DNA of 64,000 bases from Takakia lepidozioides. Its lineage: Eukaryota; Streptophyta; Takakiopsida; Takakiales; Takakiaceae. Numbering within the stretch: position 1 is the stretch's first letter; every line of letters starts with the position of its first letter. The stretch lies in NCBI GenBank assembly GCA_030704615.1, contig CM060734.1, positions 63,504,042 through 63,568,041 on the forward strand, given 5' to 3'. This document shows, piece after piece, positions 46,901-54,933 of the stretch. The translations under genes were made by a program, and so were the position numbers. The notes beneath the pieces were generated by a model. That model was given only the letters and a program-made list of their open reading frames with translations. It was not told the origin of the DNA and did no database searches.

Positions 46901-47895
46901 CAATCGTAACAAGGGAGAGGTTCGCAATAAAGTCTTGACCACTCTCAGATTGCTGTTGTGCTATGTCATAAGAGTTTGACATGAGAGCTAATTTGCCCGT
47001 CTTCCTATTTGCAGGGGTAGATTATGAAAAGGGAGGGATACATTGTTTAAAAGTGGGCATATTGTGGATGCGCGCAGTTATTCAACAGCAGACGATGTGG
47101 TGGAGCTTAAGGGACGGGTTGCATGTGAGATCAGCAGCGCTGATGAGCTTATACTGACTGAGCTCATGTTTGGAGGCACACTAAAGGATGCCACTGTGGA
47201 GCAGGTTGTGGCGCTGCTGTCCTGCTTTGTGTGGCAGGAAAAGACAAAGAATTTCACCAAGTTGCGAGAGGACCTTTCTGGCCCCTTCTCTCAATTAAGG
47301 GATGTGGCTCGCCAAGTTGGTAAAGTCCAGGTTGAGTGTAAGGTATTTACAACCATCCTCCCTGTTCTGAGAATCCATTCCTACTTCCCAACATCGTCCA
47401 TATGGGATGCATAATTGATACTGGTTACATGGCTAGTAATCTTCCTTTCCTCTCAAGTTTTTTCCTGTTGTAGACAGCTGACTTTGACTGAGTTTGGGTG
47501 AATGAGGTGGCAAGTGGGTTGTCTTCAACAGGAGATTTGGGTGTGCACTTGTGTAAGCCGGAACTAAGGACTTATGATCTAGTTTTAATATGGCTTGAGT
47601 GGTGTGGACACAGCAGATGCCCCTCGATGTGGAGGATTATGTGGCCTCATTCCGGCCTGATATAATGGAGGTAGTTTATACTTGGTGTAAAGGTGCCAAA
47701 TTTTTGGAGGTAATGAGAACCACACAAGTGTTTGAGGGTAGCCTTATCCGAGCTCTTAAGCGTTTAGAGGAGGTGTTGCAGCAGCTGGTGGTGGCATCAC
47801 GGGCAATTGGTGAGACTGACCTAGAATTAAAGTTTGAGGACGGAATAGTTAAGATCAAAAGAGATATTGTATTTGCAGCTTCATTGTATTTATAA
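30052..47895 (+). CDS. MTR4: MTR4-like DExH-box RNA helicase of the nuclear exosome, 14 exons
   Basis: A nuclear Ski2-like 3'-5' RNA helicase that feeds RNA into the exosome for rRNA maturation and RNA decay. Coding exons: 30052-30348, 30808-31008, 31831-32049, 35443-35781, 35990-36094, 36203-36313, 36769-37019, 44088-44211, 44513-44810, 45201-45358, 45589-45735, 46524-46756, 47078-47342, 47617-47895. They sum to 3,027 bases (1,008 residues) with every phase matching. Motifs: [13 protein letters not shown] (Q-like), AHTSAGKT (Walker A, 102-109), [16 protein letters not shown] (193-196), [45 protein letters not shown] (466-475), then the arch region and the helical C terminus ending [14 protein letters not shown]. 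The C terminus ([20 protein letters not shown]) fits MTR4 better than its paralogue HEN2. Plant MTR4 is about 990 residues. Intron 10 starts with GC; exon 7's AAG acceptor is weak. Confidence 0.93.
31043..31074. repeat. (GT)16 microsatellite in helicase intron 2
   Basis: An uninterrupted run of 16 GT dinucleotides, 34 bases into the intron after exon 2. Confidence 0.9.
32130..32440 (+). mobile_element. LINE fragment (RT C-terminal part), helicase intron 3
   Basis: Degenerate match to the LINE at 57-61 kb in the stretch after the RT core. The blocks GTGGGAGGGCAACTCCAACC, AGAACAGCTAACATGGC, CTTGAGCTCTTGACGCGATG and CAAGATGATCGACTCTATTTC correspond to the coding order [29 protein letters not shown] and PKLIDSISW in the better copies. 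The fragment is on the plus strand, sense to the host gene. Confidence 0.65.
32590..32810 (+). repeat. Repeat shared between helicase introns 3 and 7
   Basis: CACCTTCTACATGATCTGGTC, GGTCTACTGTAGCCAATGCC and ATACCTGAAAATGAGAGGCTTGA-like blocks here recur at 39430-39540 in intron 7, same order and strand. The flanking material suggests it is part of the same LINE family (region before the RT), but no domain is recognisable. Confidence 0.5.
33141..33510. repeat. 185-bp tandem duplication in helicase intron 3
   Basis: Copy 1 is 33141-33325 and copy 2 is 33326-33510. They begin ATGGATTTGATTGAGCTCTA and end CTACCTATGTTGACTG, and differ at about one position (CACCTCCTC against CACCCCCTC). A third, clearly older and diverged copy precedes them at about 33008-33140 (GACTTGATTAAGCTCTACTC). 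The near-identity of the last two means a recent duplication. Confidence 0.9.
34120..34910 (+). mobile_element. LINE 3' half, helicase intron 3, ending in (CT)n
   Basis: 5'-truncated non-LTR retrotransposon. It starts in the region after the RT core (CTGCCTTGGAGTACGCATCA, coding RPALEYAS), continues through [19 protein letters not shown] with frameshifts, a C-terminal zinc-binding block ([20 protein letters not shown]; the usual Cys after the first pair is changed) and the family 3' end CAACGTCTTATGAGTACA (about 34856-34874), followed by a (CT)n run to 34901. Sense to the host gene. Confidence 0.8.
37785..38065 (+). mobile_element. LINE 3'-end fragments, helicase intron 7
   Basis: Begins with a solo 3' end (GGCCACAAGGCTACGGCAAA...GAGTACATTCTC, 37786-37828), then a second fragment covering the end of the LINE protein region (CACACACAGCAGATTGATGC, TTTCTAGAGGATATCTGG, corresponding to [17 protein letters not shown]) down to a diverged 3' end near 38060. 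Plus strand, sense to the gene. Confidence 0.7.
38392..38512 (+). mobile_element. SINE-like repeat sharing the LINE 3' end
   Basis: About 120 bases: GGATAAGCTAATCCC, GGTGGGTGCGAACCCACC (similar to a tRNA T arm; GGTGCGAACCC is one mismatch from a B box), GGTTAGTTTCCCGC, then the last 40 bases of the LINE family (CATGGCAAACAATGTCTTATGAGTACA). A second copy is at 41868-41990. Sharing a 3' end lets a SINE use the LINE reverse transcriptase in known LINE/SINE pairs; that role is inferred here. Confidence 0.5.
38620..39180 (+). mobile_element. LINE 3' end with open C-terminal protein frame
   Basis: An open frame (38641-39117) encodes the LINE protein's C-terminal region: [19 protein letters not shown], a zinc-finger-like block with [20 protein letters not shown] (Cys/Cys/His/Cys, like the RT-associated zf-RVT finger) and [11 protein letters not shown]. 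It ends in the family 3' terminus near 39165. 5'-truncated, plus strand, sense to the host gene. Confidence 0.75.
39380..39640 (+). repeat. Second copy of the repeat shared with intron 3
   Basis: Matches 32590-32800 over GTACACCTTCTACATGATCTGG...CTACTGTAGCCAATGCC and CCTGAAAATGAGAGGCTTGA. A short frame here reads [20 protein letters not shown]. Probably a LINE part, but not recognisable as a domain. Confidence 0.45.
40591..40725 (+). mobile_element. Candidate LINE endonuclease start
   Basis: ATGGGGTGTTTTTGGAATACAAGG encodes [14 protein letters not shown], which resembles the start of LINE apurinic endonuclease domains (WNxRGLN). The similarity is lost after about 25 residues. With the RT fragment at 42.5-44 kb on the same strand it may be the 5' end of one decayed LINE. 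Confidence 0.4.
41825..41855. repeat. (TC)n microsatellite
   Basis: CT/TC dinucleotide run directly upstream of the second SINE-like copy. The same kind of run follows LINE 3' ends elsewhere in the window. Confidence 0.75.
41868..41990 (+). mobile_element. SINE-like repeat sharing the LINE 3' end, second copy
   Basis: GGTGAGTGCGAACCCCACAAA, GGGTTAGTTTCCCATGGGG, GATGGCTGTAGGGCTATGG and the 3' end GCATGAGTACATTCTG match the copy at 38392-38512 in the same order. It lies directly after a (TC)n run. Confidence 0.5.
42480..43970 (+). mobile_element. LINE reverse transcriptase fragment, helicase intron 7
   Basis: Starts in the region between endonuclease and RT ([30 protein letters not shown]) and runs through the RT fingers and palm: [61 protein letters not shown] and FADD, the polymerase catalytic pair, at about 43894-43905. 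The frame shifts near 43700 and stops at 43966, about 120 bases before exon 8. The 3' half is missing, so this copy is broken at its 3' side. A piece of rDNA splits it at 43084-43196. Plus strand, sense to the host gene. Confidence 0.85.
43084..43196 (-). rRNA. Fragment of 5.8S rRNA 5' end plus ITS1, inserted in the LINE
   Basis: The complement of 43084-43122 matches the 5' end of plant 5.8S rRNA (consensus ...CTCTCGGCAACGGATATCTC) with a few changes (CTCTCAGCAACGGATATCTT). The next about 75 bases (43123-43196) are very GC-rich (CGCCTCCCGCGCCCTCCGCC), as ITS1 would be. LINE coding sequence resumes on both sides (VEAIEH before, YKAGGPDG after). It is antisense to the LINE and not a functional rRNA gene. 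Confidence 0.75.
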
Positions 47896-49150
47896 AATAC
47901 ATCCATCCAATGGATCAGCAAATACTTGGCAGGTGTTGGATATCTGAGCAGTGTTTTTTCATATTTCCAAAATCGCTGGCGGGGCCCCCTGTGGATTCCA
48001 CGTAGTGCCCATGTGGGGGAGAATATCGAGATGGCAAAGTTAGAAATGTGGCTATATTCCAGGTGTCATGTTTTCATTGGTCCACGTCGGCAAGATTAGG
48101 TTCCTGAAATTTATCTCCTGGTGCTTTTTGGCGAAAATCTTAGTTTTTCCCCATAATTCCTTTATACTAGTAGCTGACCGAGTTTCCAGGTCGAAATCTG
48201 GCGATTTTTCGCCAGAAAGAAAAACACTGTATCTGAGTGATGCACCTCACAATTCAGCACAACTAGCTTGGTGAGCACAGCAGGCTACAAAAAGCTTGGA
48301 AGTTGACTAATGTGAAGGGACATTTTCAGGTTGAACACTTTCTACCTTCGAATGTTCCATAAAAGATGTCGACATTGAAACTTGTGAATAGACCTGGGCA
48401 TGGTTTGAATCCAAGATCAACTGTTGAATGGCACTCACTGCTCAATCCAACCTACTAGCTATCAATCTGTACATGGAGAAAGCCCCATCCCTGGGGTCCT
48501 AGTTTCAAATCTTCAGTATGCCGCTTTTGAAGGATAGACTCCTCATACAGGGCCCACCCTCGAAAGGGTGGGCCTTAAGGTACTAAGCCGGCTCTGGCCG
48601 GACGCCCTCTCTCTCTCTCTCTCTCTCTCTCTCTAGCTAAGGCACTTCTCAAGAAGATTCCTGATATACAGACCTGCCCAGGGTGGGAGCACAAGGGCAG
48701 CTCCCGCTTCGAAAATTATGAAATCTTCTCGAGGGCAGGTGCCTTACACTGCTGTGGAAACCTGCGACTTTTTTATCTCACATCATTTTAAATTAATCTC
48801 TTCCCAAAGTCAATACCTTGTAATCAGTGGTTCCATCTTCTTGCACAGTGCAATTGCCTGCAACCAAAATTCCATCTCCTGCCCAATATCGTGGAGGTCA
48901 CTGCAAAATAATGCCCTAAAAAGAATGAATGAAAATAACCAGCAGGTTTCTACAATGCTCTGAAAGGGTTCCCACACAGATGCATCAACTAAATAAGCCC
49001 CCCAAGTTTGGGTGGGCCCTGTTCATTCTAGAGTGGTCCAGGAATTAGGGTGGCCTAGGAATTAGAGTGGTATAATAAGGCCACGTGTATTAAAGAATGA
49101 AATGAAGGGGTCCAAAAAAAGAAGGCAAGAACGTAATGCTTATTAAATAG
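47896..49150. other. Intergenic 3' of the helicase gene
   Basis: No gene recognised. A (CT)n run is at 48607-48636, preceded by CCACCCTCGAAAGGGTGGGCC, a short perfect hairpin. CTGGCGATTTTTCGCCAG near 48190 is another small hairpin. Blocks at 48995-49130 (AAGCCCCCCAAGTTTGGGTGGGCC..GTCCAGGAATTAG..GGGGTCCAAAAAAAG) recur at 49628-49760, flanking the tandem repeats. Confidence 0.4.
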
Positions 49151-49490
49151 GGGATGGTTGAGGCCAATTTGGGTAGTTAGGGTACAGGTGTTAAGTGGTG
49201 GGAGTAGGCCTGATTAGGGTCTCACATGTGTCCCACCCTTCTAGAAGGTCCCACCGCTTGAGGGGTGGCTTCTAGAAGGGATGGTTGAGGCCAATTTGGG
49301 TAGTTAGGGTACAGGTGTTAAGTGGTGGGAGTAGGCCTGATTAGGGTCTCACATGTGTCCCACCCTTCTAGAAGGTCCTACCGCTTGAGGGGTGGCTTCT
49401 AGAAGGGTCCCACCGCCCGTGTCCCACCCTTCTAGAAGGTCCCACTGCTTGAGGGGTGGCTTCTAGAAGGGTCCCACCGCCCTCAGAGGG
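49151..49490. repeat. 127-bp tandem duplication plus about 62-bp tandem repeats
   Basis: GGGATGGTTGAGGCCAATTT starts copies at 49151 and 49278 (period 127) that are almost identical. The last part of the unit (GTCCCACCCTTCTAGAAGG...GGTGGCTTCTAGAAGG) is repeated again with a period of about 62 to 49490. Each unit contains inverted CTTCTAGAAGG motifs and so can fold. Confidence 0.85.
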
Positions 49491-49679
49491 TATGTAAAGG
49501 AGAGGGGGGCACTCTTCCTACTTACTAACTAATTACTTACTAATTTAGTACCTAGGGGGCCCTTGCACACGCAGGCCCCAAAAGAAAAGCAAACAAAGAA
49601 CCATAGATGTATTAATTAATAGAAACAGTAAGCCCCACAAGTTGGTGTGGGCTCTATCCATTAAAGGATGGTCCAGGAA

Positions 49680-50084
49680 TTAGAAAGAGGAGATATATAC
49701 TAAGGCATAGAGGGATTTGAAGAAATAACCCTTGTGTAAGGGGGTCCAAAAAAAGACCGTAGGAAGGCGACATCTTTTTCTAGAACAATTGATTCTAAAA
49801 CAATCAACACATGTTGCAGCCCACACGTATGTGCCTAAACCATCCTCCATTGCATGGGTAGCGTACTTGGGGACACCCTTTAATGAGGACATAGTAGTCA
49901 CATGAGGTGTTCGAGCCCCATCCTCACAGGTATCATACGCACATGTTCCAGCCACGAGGCTTCCTGAAAAGCCATCGTGCTTGAGACCCTTGCAGGTAAT
50001 TTTGTACCAAACGCTTCCCAGCATAGGTACAGACAATGAGATAGAAGAAACTACATCTTGTCCACTGAACGTCATGGCAAACAC
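49680..50084 (-). other. Unrecognised ORF, 134 codons
   Basis: An open frame with a globular, Cys-containing composition (FSGQDVVSSISLSVPMLG, WYKITCKGLKHDGFSGSL, GTCAYDTCEDGARTPHV). I do not recognise a family. It ends in sequence shared with the repeat block at 48.99-49.13 kb, so the last third may be repeat-derived. It could be an exon of a minus-strand gene together with the ORFs near 51 kb, or a shadow. Confidence 0.25.
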
Positions 50085-50994
50085 GTTATTCTGGATTAAG
50101 CCTACAACCCAATTTTAACTAATTCTGGACTTTTGTTTGGTCCAGAAATAATATGAGATATATGAGTGAATATAGTTTTAAATAGAAATATAGAAATATA
50201 TACAATTGTTTGGCTATTTATGTACAATATAACCATGTTATAATAATCCTCCACACATTTTTTGGAAAAACATAAATATGTATTGTGGTCTTAGAGCAAC
50301 TCTTCACAACCAATTTGACGTTCATGAAGAGTTGAATGAGAGAATTGGGAGGATGCAATGAATTAAACCATGATTTGAGGTCAGAACGTTTTGCACAAAA
50401 TAGCTACCAATACCGATGACATACAAAATCAAACATGGAACAATCATGGCATGTAATGAAAAGGAGGACATGAAAGAAGGAGTCTGCGGAGACATTGATG
50501 ATGAACATTCATATTTTATTTGAGATTGTAATAACCCTGGCAATGGACCAATACAAAAAATAACCTCGATTGTCTATCCGTTAATGGACTTAATGTTATC
50601 CATATTCTGGAAGCCATATGGCGACTTACACTAACTCATTAATAATACAAAGTCTCCTCCCAAACGCGGAGTCATTGGCATGTGTTCAAGGACGCCTCTA
50701 GTTACCACAACCACTTGCAACGGTATCCGCACCAAAAGAAACAGAAATATTCCAAAAAACTGAAACCCAATATTATCATCCAAAATGTTACTTGTAACTT
50801 TATTTGATGATTTTGATGCCCTTGAAGCCTCCGGGGACTTCCGCCATTCTTCTCAATCACGAAGCCCTTCTTTCTCCTTTCGAATTCGATCCTTGAATAT
50901 TACTCGGGTAAAGCCAAATGTTAGGCCGAATCCGGAAGATTTGTAGAATGAAAATATATTAAGGTGAAACTGCAAGTGTAAGACAATTTTAACA

Positions 50995-51486
50995 TCAAAT
51001 CCTCGAATAAACAATAAAATAGTAGGATAAATACAAGGTAATCAGGTTCTTTTTGCAAACACGAGGATCGACATATCTTCCATACCAAGCCCAATAGGCA
51101 TGGTCGCGACCAATAGCCCTATAAGAACATTTTGCAAGGTTATCATTGACGTAATCAACGACAGTTGAAGCTCCAACCATCTCCGATATATATGGCCCAC
51201 TGCTTTTGTCATATCATCCTGGTCACCCAAGGCCTTTGAATGAGAAAGTATTTTGTGGGTTTCGGAGGCCATTTGATGGCTCATCGTCCACAAGGAATAT
51301 TTGCCCCTGTCTCTCAACGAATCCTGCTAGTTCTAGTATAATTAGGTAGGGTCCCTCTGCGCATGAGTCCCAGTCAACACAGCCAAAGACATTGTCTCTT
51401 TCCCGGGCCATGGGGGAGATGACAGTCCACGACATGAGGCCTAGACCAATTAATCCTGGGACTGATTTTGTGAGGCCAGAGTACAA
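50995..51486 (-). other. Unrecognised minus-strand ORFs, possible exons
   Basis: Overlapping open frames on the minus strand (51223-51486, 51042-51317 and 50995-51180) with plausible protein composition: DNVFGCVDWDSCAEGPYLI, VERQGQIFLVDDEPSNGL, and in another frame KCSYRAIGRDHAYWAWYG. No family recognised. Frame changes suggest a decayed gene or unassembled exons. Confidence 0.25.
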
Positions 51487-52054
51487 TGAACATGTGAGCT
51501 ATGGGCATATTAATTCGAATGTCTGTAAATCCAAATGCTGATCAATTGTATACGGTTGCTCAAGTGGTAACACACCTTTATCCAGAGTATAGAATGGGGA
51601 CCAAAATAGAGAACTACCTACAAATGTTTGAAATAACGGTTGGTATGAACAAGACCACAGAAGAAGTTAAATGTGAACCTTTCACATGAGCATACAAGGG
51701 GAAACGCGGGATCTCCTCCATACTGCTTTGAATGGAAAACTAGACTTGAATTGAGAGAAAATTAAAAAGAATGTGCTTAGGATATTCAAACCTACAAAGA
51801 GACCTTTGGATAGTCTTGACAAATTGTGAGATCAACCATACAGTGAGTAGCTTTTGTTTTTTCGAGATTTATCACCCCTGTCAAGGACGAAAAATCTGAA
51901 TTAATTTTAATGCAACAATTGTTCCAGGTTCAGTAGAGGATGTACAATGAGATCCAACAGCACGTCCAGGTGCAAAACAAGATAAGACAAGATATCCAAA
52001 GATCTCCATGAAATGAGCAAACGTGCAGAATGACTGTTTTTGATTTGATCAATA

Positions 52055-52571
52055 ATGAACCCCCATATGTTTTATCAGCTGCAGATTCACAGTAGGGTGG
52101 ACGCTATGTTGTGGGCGCGTCCCCTCCTAATACTCGACTGCGGCAAACTCCCCAGGCAACAAATGTTGGAAGGAAGTTTTAGATATGGATTTCCCCCTTC
52201 CACTTTTCGTGATCACATTGGAGACCCAAGAGTCATGGATATGGCTATCAAGGCCAAGATGACTGTCAGAGAATTTGTTGTTATGGCTCCCCAGGCAACA
52301 AATGTTGGAAGGAAGTTTTAGATCTGGATTTCCCCCTTCCACTTTTCGTGATCACATTGGAGACCCAAGAGTCATGGATATGGCTATCAAGGCCAAGATG
52401 ACTGTCAGAGAATTTGTTGTTATGGCGGATGCTGTGGTCAACGAGCGACATGGTGTCGCTCAATTCCGGTTTGATGAAAAAAACCAGTTGACCGGCGATG
52501 CCCTGCTTACGATCAAGAGAATTACCGAGCTTAAGCGCATAATAGGTGCATATTTGGGGGCAAAAACTTGA
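52055..52571 (+). other. Unrecognised ORF with a 139-bp internal tandem duplication
   Basis: The open frame 52275-52571 (98 codons; a second open frame 52055-52321 covers the first copy) reads FPPSTFRDHIGDPRVMDMAI, KMTVREFVVMADAVV and LTIKRITELKRIIGAYLG. Bases 52148-52286 and 52287-52425 are near-identical direct copies. The duplication is not a multiple of three, so the frame is not preserved through both copies. Function unknown. Confidence 0.35.
52148..52425. repeat. 139-bp tandem duplication
   Basis: CTCCCCAGGCAACAAATGTT begins copy 1 at 52148 and copy 2 at 52287. The copies differ at only a base or two (GATATGGATTTC against GATCTGGATTTC), so the duplication is recent. Confidence 0.9.
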
Positions 52572-53280
52572 GCGTCGTAATTTTCACGTCTCCAGCTACG
52601 TTGACAATTCTATGACCCGAAAAATTATCCACCAGAAGCAAAATTTTCTCTTTGCCGGCTGCACATATTCTCTTCTCGAAATCCAATAGAATTTTTTCAA
52701 ACAAGAGAATTGCCATCCATGCTAAGTTGCTATTTGCAGACCACGTGACGATTAGATTTTCCGGGTTTGGAAAATTCCTCCTTGAATACTGTAGGTCGAG
52801 CATGCTTGTAAATCACAAAAGCTGGCAATTTGAAACTACCATCTGCGTTTGACGTGAGAGCAATTGTGATTCTCTCTTTGATTTTGTTTTCCCCCCAGAG
52901 TCTACGGGTAGCAAGCGTCTGATTCGGCTCAAACCTGAAAAAACAAACCTATCTCATCCATATTGGAAACATCAAAAGGATGGTGCCTGGAGACTATGTC
53001 CTTGACTTCTTGAATGCGGGCTGTAGTCTTGGGAGACGTGTCTGCAAATCCCGCTTCCCGGCTCGTGTCTTGTAAATCCTCGGATTTTATATCTTTTCTT
53101 GAACCCCTATACCGAACCATGAGAAAATGAGTGCTCCTTCCTTCCATGCTCTCTTGGGATTCGAGCATAGAATCGGTTGGCTGCTGCACAGAGAAGGTCG
53201 TCGGACAGTGTAGCCAACTTCCCTTGCATAGCTAAAAACCAGGCATGTGTAGCTTCTTCCACCTACAGACATAATACTTT
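52531..53280 (-). pseudogene. pogo/Tigger-like DDE transposase relic (CENP-B type)
   Basis: The minus strand encodes, in shifting frames, a helix-turn-helix end (LAMQGKLATLSDDLLCAAAN), then FDVSNMDEIGLFFQV with the first catalytic Asp of the DDE_1 superfamily (usual form NMDETGLF), then after a frame change FEKILLDFEKRICAAGKEK and ILLLVDNFSGHRI with the second Asp, and LKFLPPNMH near the third-Asp region, where the similarity ends. Members cut and paste DNA, usually at TA sites. The copy is frameshifted and lacks its N and C termini. Confidence 0.7.
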
Positions 53281-54933
53281 TCTAATACTCGAGGATAAGG
53301 TTTCAGATCGGTCCTTCCCATATGGAAGGACTAGTTTTTTAGAAGCGTGCAAATAGTCATCTTAAATACAGAAGTTTAAAGCTTCTCGTTCACCCACATT
53401 GTAAGAGCTCTATTAGACATATGATTACTCTCATGATAGGCTAAAATTTCTATTCTCTCTTTGTTTGTGATTTGTGTTCCCAGCTTGATTAATCACTTGG
53501 CATCTAACTTATTAGTACAATACATATGTGTACTCATACGTGGGTAGGCCTACGTATCAACAACCAAAAAGCGAACTGTGTACTTCAAGAAAATTTAAAA
53601 CTATACTCGCTAGAAGACGTATCCATGCTTTCACTATCAGCGTTTGACTGCTCCAGGTCTGATTTTGATTCTCGAGACTCCAACTCACAAGTGCACATCC
53701 ATAATGACATTGCTTTGTAATTTTGGGGACACTTAGCTTCTTCCTGATCGCAAAATCCAGCTAGATTTCTGGTGCACTCTAACTTACATGACTAAGGCAC
53801 GATCTTGATACCATCTACTTTCAAAACATCTAATACAAGTACAACTACCACATATGTGGTCTGGTCTCGCAAAAACAACCTCCATGTCAAGTGTCGTGGA
53901 ACATACCCTTGACTTGTATCAATGTATTCGCTTCTGATTTGATCTACCTGCTTACTTTCTAGTCTCCTGATTGGTTTTGTTTTAGGATGTAATCTAATCA
54001 TATTCTAATCTAGTTGGGACTTATAATTATGTATTGAGGGCAAGTTAACAAAGTGGGGAGTAAGCAATTGTTAGTAACATTTGCTAGTGTGCACAAGTAG
54101 GGGAGTAAAATTTTCTTAACATTTATGTTTAACATTTATAGAGGTAACCTTTATCCAGGGCAGACTGTACTAGGTCTATGTTTTAAATATGCACTGTCTG
54201 TTTGTGTATTTCCATTCTTGCATCTCTAAAGCCTTTCTAAGGCTTTAACAAGAAAGTACAGTAGCAGCAGTTTGCATCATGAAAATGAAGATGTGAGCAT
54301 TCATAGCTCCCATTGCAAGGATATAATTTCTCTGCATTTTTTAATTCAATTCGGTGGTTCCATCCTATGTGGGTTTTGAAGCCAGACATGTGTATTGGAA
54401 ACTAAAGGCTCTGTCCAATTATGCTTCAAAAGCTAAAAGCTGTAGTGCAAAATCATTTTGCTCTGCCTTTTGGGAAAAGAGGAGTAAGAGTATTTCTTTC
54501 AGAAAATTTTCCAAACACACATTAACCTGTACCAACTGACACATTACTGCCACTACATTAATATTAACTTCCACAGTGCGATACAGAATGTCTGCAACCT
54601 TGCCAACCCCTGAACAGTTAGATAGTAGCAGAGCTGATATTGTAGACCAACTGCAGACCAGAGTGCTTGGATGTGATCAACTCCTCAGAGGCATCTCCCA
54701 GTTTTGGCCATCACAGATACCAACAGAACCCCAAGCAGGGAGGAACATTACAGCCTAGACAGCCTTTTGTCTCGGTTTTATGCATGAACTCTCTGCTTAG
54801 TGGGAAGGTACTGTCCATGCACAAGTAGATGAAGCAGACAGTCTTACATTAGATGCCTGAACTATGTGCTTGGTTTGGTGGAAAGGTATTGTGCATGCGG
54901 ATGTTGGTGAAGCAGATACTCTTGATATTCAGA
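53281..54933. other. Intergenic, no gene recognised
   Basis: AT-rich DNA between the pogo relic and the 3' end of the dehydrogenase gene. The part nearest 54.93 kb is the presumed 3' UTR of that minus-strand gene. Confidence 0.45.
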
